Shown here piece by piece: positions 1 through 7,961 of a DNA stretch of 52,740 nt. Both the position numbers and the translations under genes were made by a program. The notes beneath the pieces are model-generated. The model ran no database searches, had not been told where the DNA came from, and was given only the letters and a program-made list of their open reading frames with translations. This DNA is from a virus, in the IMG/VR virus record IMGVR_UViG_3300036861_000578, positions 1 to 52,740 of that record; one strand, 5' to 3'. Within the stretch, counting starts at the first letter, position 1. The number at the start of each line of letters is the position of its first letter.

Positions 1-36
1 GTGGTGCGGGTTGTGTAGCGGCCGTGGGGGGGGACC

Positions 37-411
37 TTGGCTAGGGGTCCGGTGGAGCGCGCGACCCGCCGCGATGTGAAAGCCCTCGGCGACCTGGCCG
101 GCGTGCAGCGGTCGCTGGCTGAGGCCGCGTACAACCTCGCGAAGACCCTCGACGATGGTGCCGGTCTGGCGACGGCGGCGGTCGCTCGGGAACTACGGGC
201 GACCCTGCTCACGTTGAAGGAGGCCGGCGGTGTCGGTGCTGCTACAGACGCCCTCGCCGACGCGTTGTCCTCCCCGATGGACGACCCCGCGATCCCCCGA
301 GCGGCGCACGCTGGGCGGGAGGGTGGCGCAGGTGGCGGCGGCGTTGGGGACGCCGCTGATGCCGTGGCAGCGGCACGTCGCCGACGTCGCGCTGGAGGTC
401 CATCCGTCTAG
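37..411 (+). CDS. Putative terminase small subunit
   Basis: TTG-start frame of 124 residues directly before the large terminase. Residues 10-65 are a charged, alanine-rich helical segment (RRDVKALGDLAG, ELRATLLTLKEAG) of the kind seen in small proteins preceding terL in actinobacteriophages, which recognise packaging DNA and recruit the large subunit. After about residue 81 the composition collapses into Gly/Arg/Ala, because the frame there runs across codons of the large subunit. The true C-terminus may lie earlier than the stop at 411, or a frameshift may be present. A GGACC/GGTCC inverted repeat overlaps the start. Assignment rests on position and helical character, not on a catalytic motif. 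Confidence 0.55.
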   Translation: MARGPVERATRRDVKALGDLAGVQRSLAEAAYNLAKTLDDGAGLATAAVARELRATLLTLKEAGGVGAATDALADALSSPMDDPAIPRAAHAGREGGAGGGGVGDAADAVAAARRRRRAGGPSV

Positions 412-1717
412 CGGGCGGCTGGTGTACCGGCGGGTCGTGCTGACGGTTCCCCGGCAGTCGGGCAAGACGACCGAGCTGCTGTCGGTGATGGTGCATCGGG
501 CGCAGGCGTGGCAGCGGCAGCGGATCACCTACACGGCGCAGACGCGGTTGAAGGCCCGGAAGAAGTGGGACGAGGAGCACGTGCCGGTGCTGGAGGCGTC
601 CCGGTTCCGGCCGTTGTTCCGGGTGACCCGGCAGATCGGACAGGAGGGTATCCGCTGGCGCAACGGCAGCATCCACAGTCTTGACGCGCCGTCGGAGGAG
701 GCTTCCCATGGGGACACGCTCGACCTGGGCGTGATCGACGAGGCGTTCGCGCAGGTGGACGCGCGGGTTGAGCAGGGCATGGCACCGGCGATGATTACCC
801 GGCCGCAGCCGCAGCTGTGGGTCGTGTCGACCGCGGGGAAGTCGAAGGCGGCGTCGCCATATCTGTGGGGGAAGGTCGAGGCTGGCCGCCTCGCCGCTGA
901 AGCAGGGATCACGTCGGGGGTCGCCTATTTTGAGTGGTCGGCTCCGAACGATGCGGACCCGTCCGACCCGGCGACGTGGTGGGCGTGTATGCCGGCACTC
1001 GGCCATACGATCACCGAGGAGGCGATCCGGGCCGAGTTTCAGGATATGGCGCTGCCGGAGTTCCGCCGCGCGTATCTGAACCAGTGGTTGGACGAGACCC
1101 CGGCCGAGTGGCTGGTGATCGGGCAGACCGCGTGGCAGGGGCTCAAGGACCCGGCCAGCCAAATCGTTGACCGGCCGGCGTTCGCGGTTCACATGAGCCG
1201 GGATCGGACCTGGGCGTCGATCGGGGCGGCCGGGTGCCGCGCTGACGGCCTGCGGCATGTGGAGTCGGTCGAGAACCGCCGCGGCAGCGGTTGGGTTGTG
1301 CCCTGGCTGAAGGAACGGGTCGACCGGGCCGACCAGTGGTCGCCGTGCGTCATTGTCATTGCGCCGTCCGGTCCGGCGGTGTCGCTGATCGCTGAGGCTG
1401 AGGCGGTCGGCTTGGAGATCCTGAAGCCTGGCATTCCCGAGGTCGCCGCTGCTACGGGAGCGTTCTACGACGCCAGCGGCGCGAACCCCGAGGTGGATGA
1501 GCCGGCGAGCATGCGGCACCTCGGCCAGCCTGTCCTTGACCTTGCGGTGGCGGGCGCGACCCGCCGGGAGCTCGGCGACCGGTGGCTGTGGAACCAGGAA
1601 ACCGCGTCTGTGGATATCTCGCCGCTGATGGCGGTGACCCTGGCCGCGTGGGGTCACGCCACAAGGGCGCACCTCGAGGACTCGAACGTATCGGAGCCGT
1701 GGGCAGCATGGCAGTAG
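230..1717 (+). CDS. terL: Terminase large subunit (packaging ATPase/nuclease)
   Basis: The motor that pumps DNA into proheads and cuts it. The N-terminal ATPase has Walker A PRQSGKTT at residues 74-81 and Walker B LGVIDEA at 166-172. Segments such as RITYTAQTR and WVVSTAGKSK fit the actinophage TerL family, and the C-terminal part carries the RNase H-like nuclease region. At 495 residues it is of normal length. The GTG at 230 is chosen because SPERRTLGGRVAQ, upstream of the next candidate start (GTG 323), still reads as family sequence. This gives an unusually long 182-nt overlap with the preceding small gene. The end overlaps the next gene at 1708. Confidence 0.93.
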   Translation: MSVLLQTPSPTRCPPRWTTPRSPERRTLGGRVAQVAAALGTPLMPWQRHVADVALEVHPSSGRLVYRRVVLTVPRQSGKTTELLSVMVHRAQAWQRQRITYTAQTRLKARKKWDEEHVPVLEASRFRPLFRVTRQIGQEGIRWRNGSIHSLDAPSEEASHGDTLDLGVIDEAFAQVDARVEQGMAPAMITRPQPQLWVVSTAGKSKAASPYLWGKVEAGRLAAEAGITSGVAYFEWSAPNDADPSDPATWWACMPALGHTITEEAIRAEFQDMALPEFRRAYLNQWLDETPAEWLVIGQTAWQGLKDPASQIVDRPAFAVHMSRDRTWASIGAAGCRADGLRHVESVENRRGSGWVVPWLKERVDRADQWSPCVIVIAPSGPAVSLIAEAEAVGLEILKPGIPEVAAATGAFYDASGANPEVDEPASMRHLGQPVLDLAVAGATRRELGDRWLWNQETASVDISPLMAVTLAAWGHATRAHLEDSNVSEPWAAWQ

Positions 1718-1959
1718 CGTTTCCGATCGACCTGCTCGGCGGGCTGCGGCAACGCTGGACCGCGGCCGCGATCGCCGCGTGGGTTCGCGCCCGCAGCGCC
1801 TCCCGGGTCGCCCGCGCCCGGGTCGGCTATGCCGCCGGCCTCACCACGTCAGCGTGGGGTGTTGGGGTGCTGTGGGGGTTCGGGTGGACCCTCATCGTCG
1901 GCGGGATCGCGTGTTCGGTATCGTTCCTGCTGCTCTATGACGTGGATGGTTCTCGTTGA
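1708..1959 (+). CDS. Small membrane protein between terminase and portal
   Basis: 83 residues starting at an ATG inside the end of terL and ending in a TTGA overlap with the portal gene. An amphipathic arginine-rich N-terminal half (about 1-40) is followed by two hydrophobic stretches around residues 42-60 and 62-77, consistent with two membrane passes. Small membrane proteins at this position are known in some actinophages but have no settled role. I do not recognise a family. Confidence 0.6.
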   Translation: MAVAFPIDLLGGLRQRWTAAAIAAWVRARSASRVARARVGYAAGLTTSAWGVGVLWGFGWTLIVGGIACSVSFLLLYDVDGSR

Positions 1960-3470
1960 CGAACCTGTTGCAGCATTCCCGCCGCGGGCTGGTGTGGCCG
2001 TTCCCGACCGAGGCGATGGAGGGGTTCTCCTATGGCGGGTCGACCTACTTCGGGCTTGCCGGCGCTGGGCAGCCGAACGAGGAGAATATCGAGGCGAACT
2101 TCGCCGGCCTGGTCGACGGCGCGTTCAAGCACAACGCGGTTGTGTTCGCCTGCGAGTTGAAGCGGCTGTCGATCTTCTCCGAGGCGTGGTTCGTCTTCCA
2201 GGGCTTCAACGCGGGCAAACCCGGCCGGCTGTTCTCCACCCCGGCACTGGACATCCTCGAGGAGCCGTGGCCGCGTGGGGTGACGGGGGATCTGCTGTCG
2301 CGGATGCTCGCCCACGCCGACCCGGGCGGCAACGCCTACGTCGCGCGGACGATGGACCAGCCGGACCGGCTGCGGATGATGCGGCCGGACTGGGTCACGA
2401 TCGTCATGGGCGACTCCAGCGGACAGCCGGTGCAGACCGCAGCGCAGCTGGACGCGGAGATCATCGGGTTCATCTACGACCCGAAGGACGGGCAGACGCA
2501 GCCGGAGGCGCTGACCGCGGAGGAGGTCGCCCATTTCGCGCCGATCCCCGACCCGCTGGCGCGCTACCGCGGGATGTCGTGGCTGACGCCGGTGGTGCGG
2601 GAGATCCTCGGCGACCAGGCCGCGACCGAGCACAAGCTGGGATTCTTCGCCAACGGCGCGACACCGCAGCTGGTCGTGTCGTTCGACACCAGCGTGAGCT
2701 CCGAAGCGTTCCAGAACTTCGTCGCCAAGATGGAACGAACCCATTCGGGCTGGCAGAACGCCTACAAGACGCTCTATCTGGGTGGCGGCGCGGATGTGAC
2801 CGTCGCGGGCAAGGACCTGCAGCAGCTCGACTTCAGCAAGACCCAAGGCAAGGGCGAAACTCGGATCGCGGCGGCGTCGGGGATCCACCCGGTTATCGCG
2901 GGCCTGTCGGAGGGATTGCAGGGATCATCGCTGAACGCGGGGAACTTCAACGCGGCTCGGCGGATCACCGCCGATACGACGATGAAGCCGCTGTGGCGCA
3001 ACGCCTGCGGATCCTTACAGACGATCGTGCCACCGCCGAACTCGGGCGCGCGGCTGTGGTACGACGAGAGCCAGATCGCGTTCCTGCGGGAGGACGCCGC
3101 CGACCGCGCCCAGGTCCAGTTCGTCAAGGCGCAGACGATCCGCCAGTACGTCGAGGCAGGGTTTGAGCCCGCGACGGCGGTGGAGGCGGCCAACGCCGAG
3201 GATGAGACCCTCCTCAAGCACACCGGCCTGACGAGCGTACAACTCATCCGACCCGGCGAAGGCGACGGGCAGACCGCACAGACGCCCGCCGAGGAGGCCC
3301 GCAACCTCGTTGAGATGGTCCAGAAGGTCTACCTCGGGGTTGGCGTAGTCCTGTCGGCTGAGGAGGCCCGCGGGCTGCTGAACCAGGCCGGCGCAGACCT
3401 CTCCCCCAGCGGGTTGCGCGCCATCGCGGCCGGTAACGGCAAACCGCCGATTCCCGCCGGGATGGGCTGA
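1956..3470 (+). CDS. Portal protein, HK97 type
   Basis: Forms the dodecameric ring at the unique capsid vertex through which DNA enters and leaves. 504 residues, normal for the family. Visible family features are LLSRMLAHADPGGNAYVAR near residue 115, the RPDWVTIVMG strand near 145, and the PLARYRGMSWLTPVVREIL helix near 205. It lies between terL and the prohead protease in the standard HK97 order. The TTG start overlaps the previous stop by four bases, suggesting translational coupling. The C-terminal 60 residues are helical and charged. Confidence 0.93.
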   Translation: MTNLLQHSRRGLVWPFPTEAMEGFSYGGSTYFGLAGAGQPNEENIEANFAGLVDGAFKHNAVVFACELKRLSIFSEAWFVFQGFNAGKPGRLFSTPALDILEEPWPRGVTGDLLSRMLAHADPGGNAYVARTMDQPDRLRMMRPDWVTIVMGDSSGQPVQTAAQLDAEIIGFIYDPKDGQTQPEALTAEEVAHFAPIPDPLARYRGMSWLTPVVREILGDQAATEHKLGFFANGATPQLVVSFDTSVSSEAFQNFVAKMERTHSGWQNAYKTLYLGGGADVTVAGKDLQQLDFSKTQGKGETRIAAASGIHPVIAGLSEGLQGSSLNAGNFNAARRITADTTMKPLWRNACGSLQTIVPPPNSGARLWYDESQIAFLREDAADRAQVQFVKAQTIRQYVEAGFEPATAVEAANAEDETLLKHTGLTSVQLIRPGEGDGQTAQTPAEEARNLVEMVQKVYLGVGVVLSAEEARGLLNQAGADLSPSGLRAIAAGNGKPPIPAGMG

Positions 3471-3473
3471 GCA

Positions 3474-4907
3474 GTGCCCTGGCATGTTGCCGAGACGGCG
3501 GAGTGCCCGGCGTCCAAACCCTACGGCGTCATCAAGGATGCTGACGGGTCGGTCGATGGCCGATGCCACGCCACCCGCGAACAAGCCAACAAGCAGATGG
3601 CCGCCCTGTACGCGGCCGAGCCGCAAGCCTCAAGGAGGGCAGCCGTGGCCGTGTCGAACCGGCCCTGGTCGGACTTCACCCAGGCCGACTACACCGATGA
3701 GCAGTGGGCCCGCGCCTGCCTGATCGATACTGGCCAAGGCGAAGGCAAGCAGCGTTATAGCCTGCCGGTACGTGAACCCGGCGGGACGCTGAACCGCAAC
3801 GCCGTCCACAACGCCGCTGCCCGCCTCAACCAGGTCCAGGCACCAGCAGAGAAGAAGACGGCCGCCGCGCGGGCGCTGGTCCGCCTCTACGGCGAACTGG
3901 ACGAGGAACCACCCGACAGCCTGCGGCAGATGGCCGGCCAGAGCAGCAGTCGCGACGGTCAGCTGCTGGCCGGCCCCCATCTCTATGTCCGGTCGTTCCC
4001 GCTGGAGGACATCCGTATCCGCTCCGGCGGCGACGGCCGCACCGTCGAAGCCTACGCCGCCGTGTTCGACACTCCCGCGGAGATCCACGACCAGGACGGC
4101 CACTACACCGAGGTGAACGACCGGGTCATGTTCAACCGGGCCATCTCGGACGCCGCTCCCGCCGGCAGCCGCACCGGCTGGCGGGTGCGGGTGTTCTACA
4201 ACCACGCCCGCACGATCTACGGCACCCCATCCGAACGCGGGTCGATGCCGATCGGGACGCCGCTGGAGATCAAGGCCGACACCCGCGGCCTGCTCACCGT
4301 GACCCGCTACCACCGCACCGCGCTGGCTGATGAGGCGCTGGAGCTCATCCGCGAAGGCGCAATCGACGGGTACAGCTTCCAGGGCATGTACCTGCGGTCC
4401 TCGGCGACGGACACGGCTGGTCGGCCGATCACCCGTATCCCCCGCGGCGGGTTCCGCCCCGACCCGGCCGGCAAGCTGGTGACAGTACGGCGGATGGAGT
4501 CGACCCTCAAGGAGTACGGCCCGACCCCGTTCCCCGCCTACGTTGAGGCGGGCGTGGTCGGGATGCGCGCCGAGGCTGCCGCGCTGCTGTTGAGCGGCCT
4601 CGCCCCCGGCGAGCGTGCGCAACTCGCCGAACTGATCCGGGATGGCGCTCCCCCCGACGCTCCAGCCGAAGAGGCGGATTCGTCGGACGACCAGTCATCC
4701 CCCGACGCTCCCGACGATGGATCGGGACTCGTCGCCGACGACCCGCCCTCGGAACAGACCGAGGCGCACTCGAGCCGGCATGCCCTGCTGCAGCGGATCG
4801 CTGCGGCGAAGACGACTCGGCCGGGCCTGGCCCACGACCCGTACGTGGAGACGCTCCGCGAGCGGGCCCGCCAGATCGCCCGGCCGAAGGAAGGCGGCTC
4901 CGAGTGA
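3474..4907 (+). CDS. Prohead maturation protease with N-terminal extension
   Basis: HK97-family serine protease that trims the capsid scaffold domain. Residues 1-50 (MPWHVAETAECPASKPYG) and 64-150 (a DFTQADYTDEQW segment, then REPGGTLNRNAVHNAAARL) are accessory domains often fused to this protease in actinophages. The protease core spans about 165-350, with the likely catalytic His244 in FYNHARTIYG and Ser301 in DGYSFQGMY. The C-terminal 90 residues are acidic and low-complexity, then basic, and may bind the shell interior. GTG start 3 nt after the portal stop; ends in a GTGA overlap with the capsid gene. Confidence 0.9.
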   Translation: MPWHVAETAECPASKPYGVIKDADGSVDGRCHATREQANKQMAALYAAEPQASRRAAVAVSNRPWSDFTQADYTDEQWARACLIDTGQGEGKQRYSLPVREPGGTLNRNAVHNAAARLNQVQAPAEKKTAAARALVRLYGELDEEPPDSLRQMAGQSSSRDGQLLAGPHLYVRSFPLEDIRIRSGGDGRTVEAYAAVFDTPAEIHDQDGHYTEVNDRVMFNRAISDAAPAGSRTGWRVRVFYNHARTIYGTPSERGSMPIGTPLEIKADTRGLLTVTRYHRTALADEALELIREGAIDGYSFQGMYLRSSATDTAGRPITRIPRGGFRPDPAGKLVTVRRMESTLKEYGPTPFPAYVEAGVVGMRAEAAALLLSGLAPGERAQLAELIRDGAPPDAPAEEADSSDDQSSPDAPDDGSGLVADDPPSEQTEAHSSRHALLQRIAAAKTTRPGLAHDPYVETLRERARQIARPKEGGSE

Positions 4908-6301
4908 ACCTGCAAGACATCGTGAAGCGGCAGGAGGCGATCCGCGCCGAGCTGCAGACGATCGAGAAGAACCCGGCCTCCACCGAGGAGACCGACAGCG
5001 ACTACGTCGACACCCTCATCGGTGAGTTCGACGCGTTGGAGGAGCGCCGCAAGCCGCTGGCGGCTCGCGCGCAGAAGCTGAACCTCATCAGCGTCGCCGC
5101 CAAGGACCAGCCGGACGCCACCGAGGACGGCTCCGACCGTCAGGCGCCCGAGCAGATCTACCGCAACCGCCGCGACCCGTTCGACGCGATGGAGTCGGTG
5201 CGTTCCTCCGGCCCGACCGGGCTGCTGCCCGCCGGCGAGATCCGCTCCCGCGCGCAGGACGCGATCGAATGGGTCGGCCGCGCCGGGTTCGTCGACTTCC
5301 CCCACGATCACGCCGAACGGGCCAGCCAGCTCGTCACCAGCGTCCCGGGCGTCGCCAAGCACGTCCTGCTCACCGGCAGCCAGGAGTACTTCGAGGCGTT
5401 CCGGTCCTACCTCGCAGACCCCGAGGGGATGAGCCAGCGTGCCACCACCCTCGGCACCGGCAGCTTGGGCTTCATGCTCCCGTTCGTCCTAGATCCCACG
5501 ATCATCCTCACCAACGCCGGCAGCTCCAACCCCTACCGGCGGGTGTCGCGGGTGGAACAGACCACCAGTGTCGACTGGAATGGGGTCTCCTCGGCGGGTG
5601 TGAACGCCGCGTTCGTCGGTGAGGCGGTCGCTGCTAGCGATGCCTCCCCGACCGTCGGGCAGATCAAGATCACCCCCAAGCGGGCGCAGGCGTGGGTCTT
5701 CGGTAGCTATGAGTCGCTGGAGGACTCCAACCTCGGCACGCAGCTTCCCCGGCTGTTCGGCGACGCGAAGGACCGGCTGGAGGAGTCGGCGTTCTCCACC
5801 GGGGTCGGCACCGGCAACATCCCGCAGGGTGCGATGACTGCCGCGACGACCGGGAACACCGCCGCCGCGACCGCGTACGCCGTCGGCGACGTCTACACCC
5901 TGCAGGGTCGGCTCGGGCCGCGGTTCCGCAGCTCGCGGTCGACGGCATGGATGGCCAACCTCTTCTACATCAACAAGACCCGCCAGTTCGACACCTCCGG
6001 CGGTGCTGCATTCCTGGTCAACCTGGGTCAGGGCACCCCGAACATCCTGCTCGGCCAGCCCCTCTACGAATCCAGCTCGCTCTCGTCGGCGACCGGTTCC
6101 GGCTCCAAGGTCCTGCTGTACGGCGACTTCGAGCAGTATATAATTGTGGACAGAGTGGGCATGCGGGTTCTTTATAACCCAATGGTCACAGCGGCCGCAA
6201 CGGCCAACTTGCCCACCGCGGAAGCAGGCTGGTTCGCATACTGGCGCGTTGGCGCAGGGGTCAGTACTGCCAACGCTCTTCAGGCGCTGCTCATCCAGTA
6301 G
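4904..6301 (+). CDS. Major capsid protein, HK97 fold
   Basis: 465 residues. Residues 1-75 are helical and charged (IVKRQEAIRAELQTIEKN), fitting the scaffolding delta domain removed by the upstream protease. The mature part shows typical strands (LGFMLPFVLDPTIILTN, FVGEAVAASDASPTVGQIKI, WVFGSYESLEDSN). The last 60 codons contain an A+T-rich patch (6131-6185) with codons rare in this genome (ATA, AGA, CTT). This hints at a recombination join or an embedded promoter. The GTG start overlaps the protease stop. Confidence 0.93.
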   Translation: MNLQDIVKRQEAIRAELQTIEKNPASTEETDSDYVDTLIGEFDALEERRKPLAARAQKLNLISVAAKDQPDATEDGSDRQAPEQIYRNRRDPFDAMESVRSSGPTGLLPAGEIRSRAQDAIEWVGRAGFVDFPHDHAERASQLVTSVPGVAKHVLLTGSQEYFEAFRSYLADPEGMSQRATTLGTGSLGFMLPFVLDPTIILTNAGSSNPYRRVSRVEQTTSVDWNGVSSAGVNAAFVGEAVAASDASPTVGQIKITPKRAQAWVFGSYESLEDSNLGTQLPRLFGDAKDRLEESAFSTGVGTGNIPQGAMTAATTGNTAAATAYAVGDVYTLQGRLGPRFRSSRSTAWMANLFYINKTRQFDTSGGAAFLVNLGQGTPNILLGQPLYESSSLSSATGSGSKVLLYGDFEQYIIVDRVGMRVLYNPMVTAAATANLPTAEAGWFAYWRVGAGVSTANALQALLIQ

Positions 6302-6370
6302 CTACTGTCCTGGCGGGTTGGTGACCGCGCGCGAGTAGCTGCTCTTCCACTCACCCACCAATCCGGTCCC

Positions 6371-6403
6371 CGGGGCGCGCTGTTTCCCATGCGGCGCGCC
6401 CCG
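6371..6403 (+). terminator. Strong hairpin after the capsid gene
   Basis: CGGGGCGCGC at 6371-6380 pairs perfectly with GCGCGCCCCG at 6394-6403 around a 13-nt loop. It sits in the 120-nt gap after the capsid gene, just before the ribosome site GGGAGG of the glycosyltransferase. There is no T-run, so it may attenuate transcription or stabilise mRNA rather than terminate fully. Confidence 0.5.
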
Positions 6404-6421
6404 GGTCATGGGAGGCCAACC

Positions 6422-7447
6422 TTGCCCCTCTCCGAACCCACCGACCAGCTCACGATCCTCGGCTACCCCCATCAGGCTGACGGGTCCGGCTACTACCGGT
6501 TCTATCTGCCCTACCAGCATCTCGCCCGCGGCACCCATCACCGTATCCTGCTGCCCGAACCGGGGACGAAGTTCACCCCCAACGATGAGCAGACCGAAGA
6601 GATCGACATGATCGTCGGGCAGCGGTTCAGCGGCCCGGATTCGGTTCCGCTGTGGAGCCGCTGGAAGGACAAGGCCAAGCTCGTCTACGAGATCGACGAT
6701 GACGTGCTCCAGCCGGACACCTGGAGCGGCATGGCGGTCTGGTTCGACCCGCTGTGGCGCGACTCCTGCGTCGAGTGTCTCAGGATGAGCGATCTAGTGA
6801 CGGTCTCAACGGAGCCGCTGGCCGAGCGGATGCGCCAGTACAACCCCAACGTCAAGGTCGTGCCCAACCACATCGACGCGGATGCGCTGTATGTTGACCG
6901 GCCGCGGCGGGACCGCCTTGTTGTCGGCTGGTCGGGTGGGATGAGTCACCTGCGCGATTGGATGGATGTGGCCGACCCGGTCCGGGAGGTCCTGACCGCC
7001 CATTCGCAGGTCGATATGCATTTCCTCGGGATCGACTATTCCCCGGTGCTCAAACTGGACCGCCCATGCCGGTACACGCCATGGAAGCCGGACGTCTGGT
7101 CGTTCTTCAAGGCCAACGACTTCGACATCGGCCTGGCGCCGCTCGCGCCGACCCCGTTCAACGACAGCAAGTCCCACATCCGCGCGCTCGAGTACATGGC
7201 CTTGGGGATCCCCGTGATCGCGGCGGACCGGCCCGCCTACCGCGACCTCGTCATCGACGGCGTCACCGGCTACCTCGTCTCCACCGCTGAGGAATGGGCG
7301 GCACGGTTGCGGGAGCTCATCAACGATGAGGCCGCCCGCGACGAGCTCGGTGCCAAGGGACGGCAGGTCGCGCAGGGCTGGACGATCCAGACCGGTTGGA
7401 AGCTGTGGCGTGACGCCTATGAGGAGGTCGCTGGATGGCCAAGCTGA
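6422..7447 (+). CDS. Glycosyltransferase, GT-B fold (GT4-like)
   Basis: 341 residues, predicted to transfer an activated sugar, perhaps to a virion protein given its place behind the capsid gene. N-terminal Rossmann part: LTILGYPHQADGSGYYR. Donor-binding C-terminal part: RLVVGWSGGMSHLRDW, then HIRALEYMALGIPVIAAD and VIDGVTGYLV, the conserved end of retaining GT-B enzymes. The TTG at 6422 is preferred to ATG 6389 because GGGAGG lies 8 nt upstream and 6389 falls in the hairpin. The end overlaps the next small gene. Confidence 0.82.
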   Translation: MPLSEPTDQLTILGYPHQADGSGYYRFYLPYQHLARGTHHRILLPEPGTKFTPNDEQTEEIDMIVGQRFSGPDSVPLWSRWKDKAKLVYEIDDDVLQPDTWSGMAVWFDPLWRDSCVECLRMSDLVTVSTEPLAERMRQYNPNVKVVPNHIDADALYVDRPRRDRLVVGWSGGMSHLRDWMDVADPVREVLTAHSQVDMHFLGIDYSPVLKLDRPCRYTPWKPDVWSFFKANDFDIGLAPLAPTPFNDSKSHIRALEYMALGIPVIAADRPAYRDLVIDGVTGYLVSTAEEWAARLRELINDEAARDELGAKGRQVAQGWTIQTGWKLWRDAYEEVAGWPS

Positions 7448-7626
7448 TGCGGGCTGCGCAGTCGTACTGGGCAGGGAACAACTTCGTCGCGGAGAACAAG
7501 GTCATGCACGAGGGTGACCCGGACATGATCGCGGACTACTGCGAGGAGTTCACCCTGCCCGAATCTCCAGCAGCGCCGGAGGAACCCAAGCGGGGCCCGG
7601 GGCGGCCCCCGAAGGCGCAGGGGTAG
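7435..7626 (+). CDS. Small protein with AT-hook-like tail
   Basis: 63 residues starting inside the end of the glycosyltransferase. The N-terminal part (MAKLMRAAQSYWAGNNF) is followed by an acidic segment. The tail KRGPGRPPK matches the AT-hook core (GRP flanked by basic residues), a minor-groove DNA-binding motif. A 13-residue ORF at 11132 ends almost identically. The role is unknown; DNA or nucleocapsid contact is possible. Confidence 0.6.
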   Translation: MAKLMRAAQSYWAGNNFVAENKVMHEGDPDMIADYCEEFTLPESPAAPEEPKRGPGRPPKAQG

Positions 7627-7663
7627 CCAGGGACTGGCGATAGGAGCCCGCTTCCCGGCGGGT

Positions 7664-7703
7664 GAGCGCAGGCGGGTTACCTCCGTGGCCCGCCTGCGCG
7701 CTC
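7664..7703 (+). other. Imperfect hairpin in leader of the next gene
   Basis: GAGCGCAGGCGGG (7664-7676) pairs with CCCGCCTGCGCGCTC (7689-7703) with one 2-nt bulge. It lies in the 104-nt gap upstream of the GGAGG-type ribosome site at about 7712-7727. It may be a partial terminator or an mRNA stability element; no T-run follows. Confidence 0.4.
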
Positions 7704-7730
7704 AAGGGACACGGAGGAGACGGAGGAACC

Positions 7731-7961
7731 ATGGGACCCAAGATGATCCATAGCCGGAGCTTCTGGCAGGCGCTGGTTGACGCGGGCGTGTTCCGCGAGG
7801 ACGAGAAGATCCTCCGCTGCATCATCGACATGAAGGCCGGCGAAGCGGTCGTCATGCACATCCAGCGATGGGGCGACGAGCGGCTGCTCGAAGTCGACCT
7901 GGCGATGCTCAAGGAAGCTGAGATCCGCGAGGTCGGCAAGGACGGTAACGATGCGCCGTGA
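7731..7961 (+). CDS. Small conserved-looking protein of the sugar cassette
   Basis: 76 residues. ATG 7731 is chosen because GGAGGAGACGGAGG lies directly upstream; the longer frame to 7662 would read through a hairpin. The sequence is a compact alpha/beta type (HSRSFWQALVDAGVF, AGEAVVMHIQRWG). I recognise no family. It overlaps the C-methyltransferase by 11 nt, suggesting co-expression. Confidence 0.6.
   Translation: MGPKMIHSRSFWQALVDAGVFREDEKILRCIIDMKAGEAVVMHIQRWGDERLLEVDLAMLKEAEIREVGKDGNDAP

Noticed and set aside
242-1672. Long reverse-strand open frame opposite terL (476 codons)
   Set aside because: Arg/Pro/Gly-rich shadow frame typical of high-GC coding DNA; the forward frame has Walker motifs and family sequence.
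1829-3166. Forward open frame overlapping the portal gene (445 codons)
   Set aside because: Arg/Gly-rich composition in a different frame from the recognisable portal protein.
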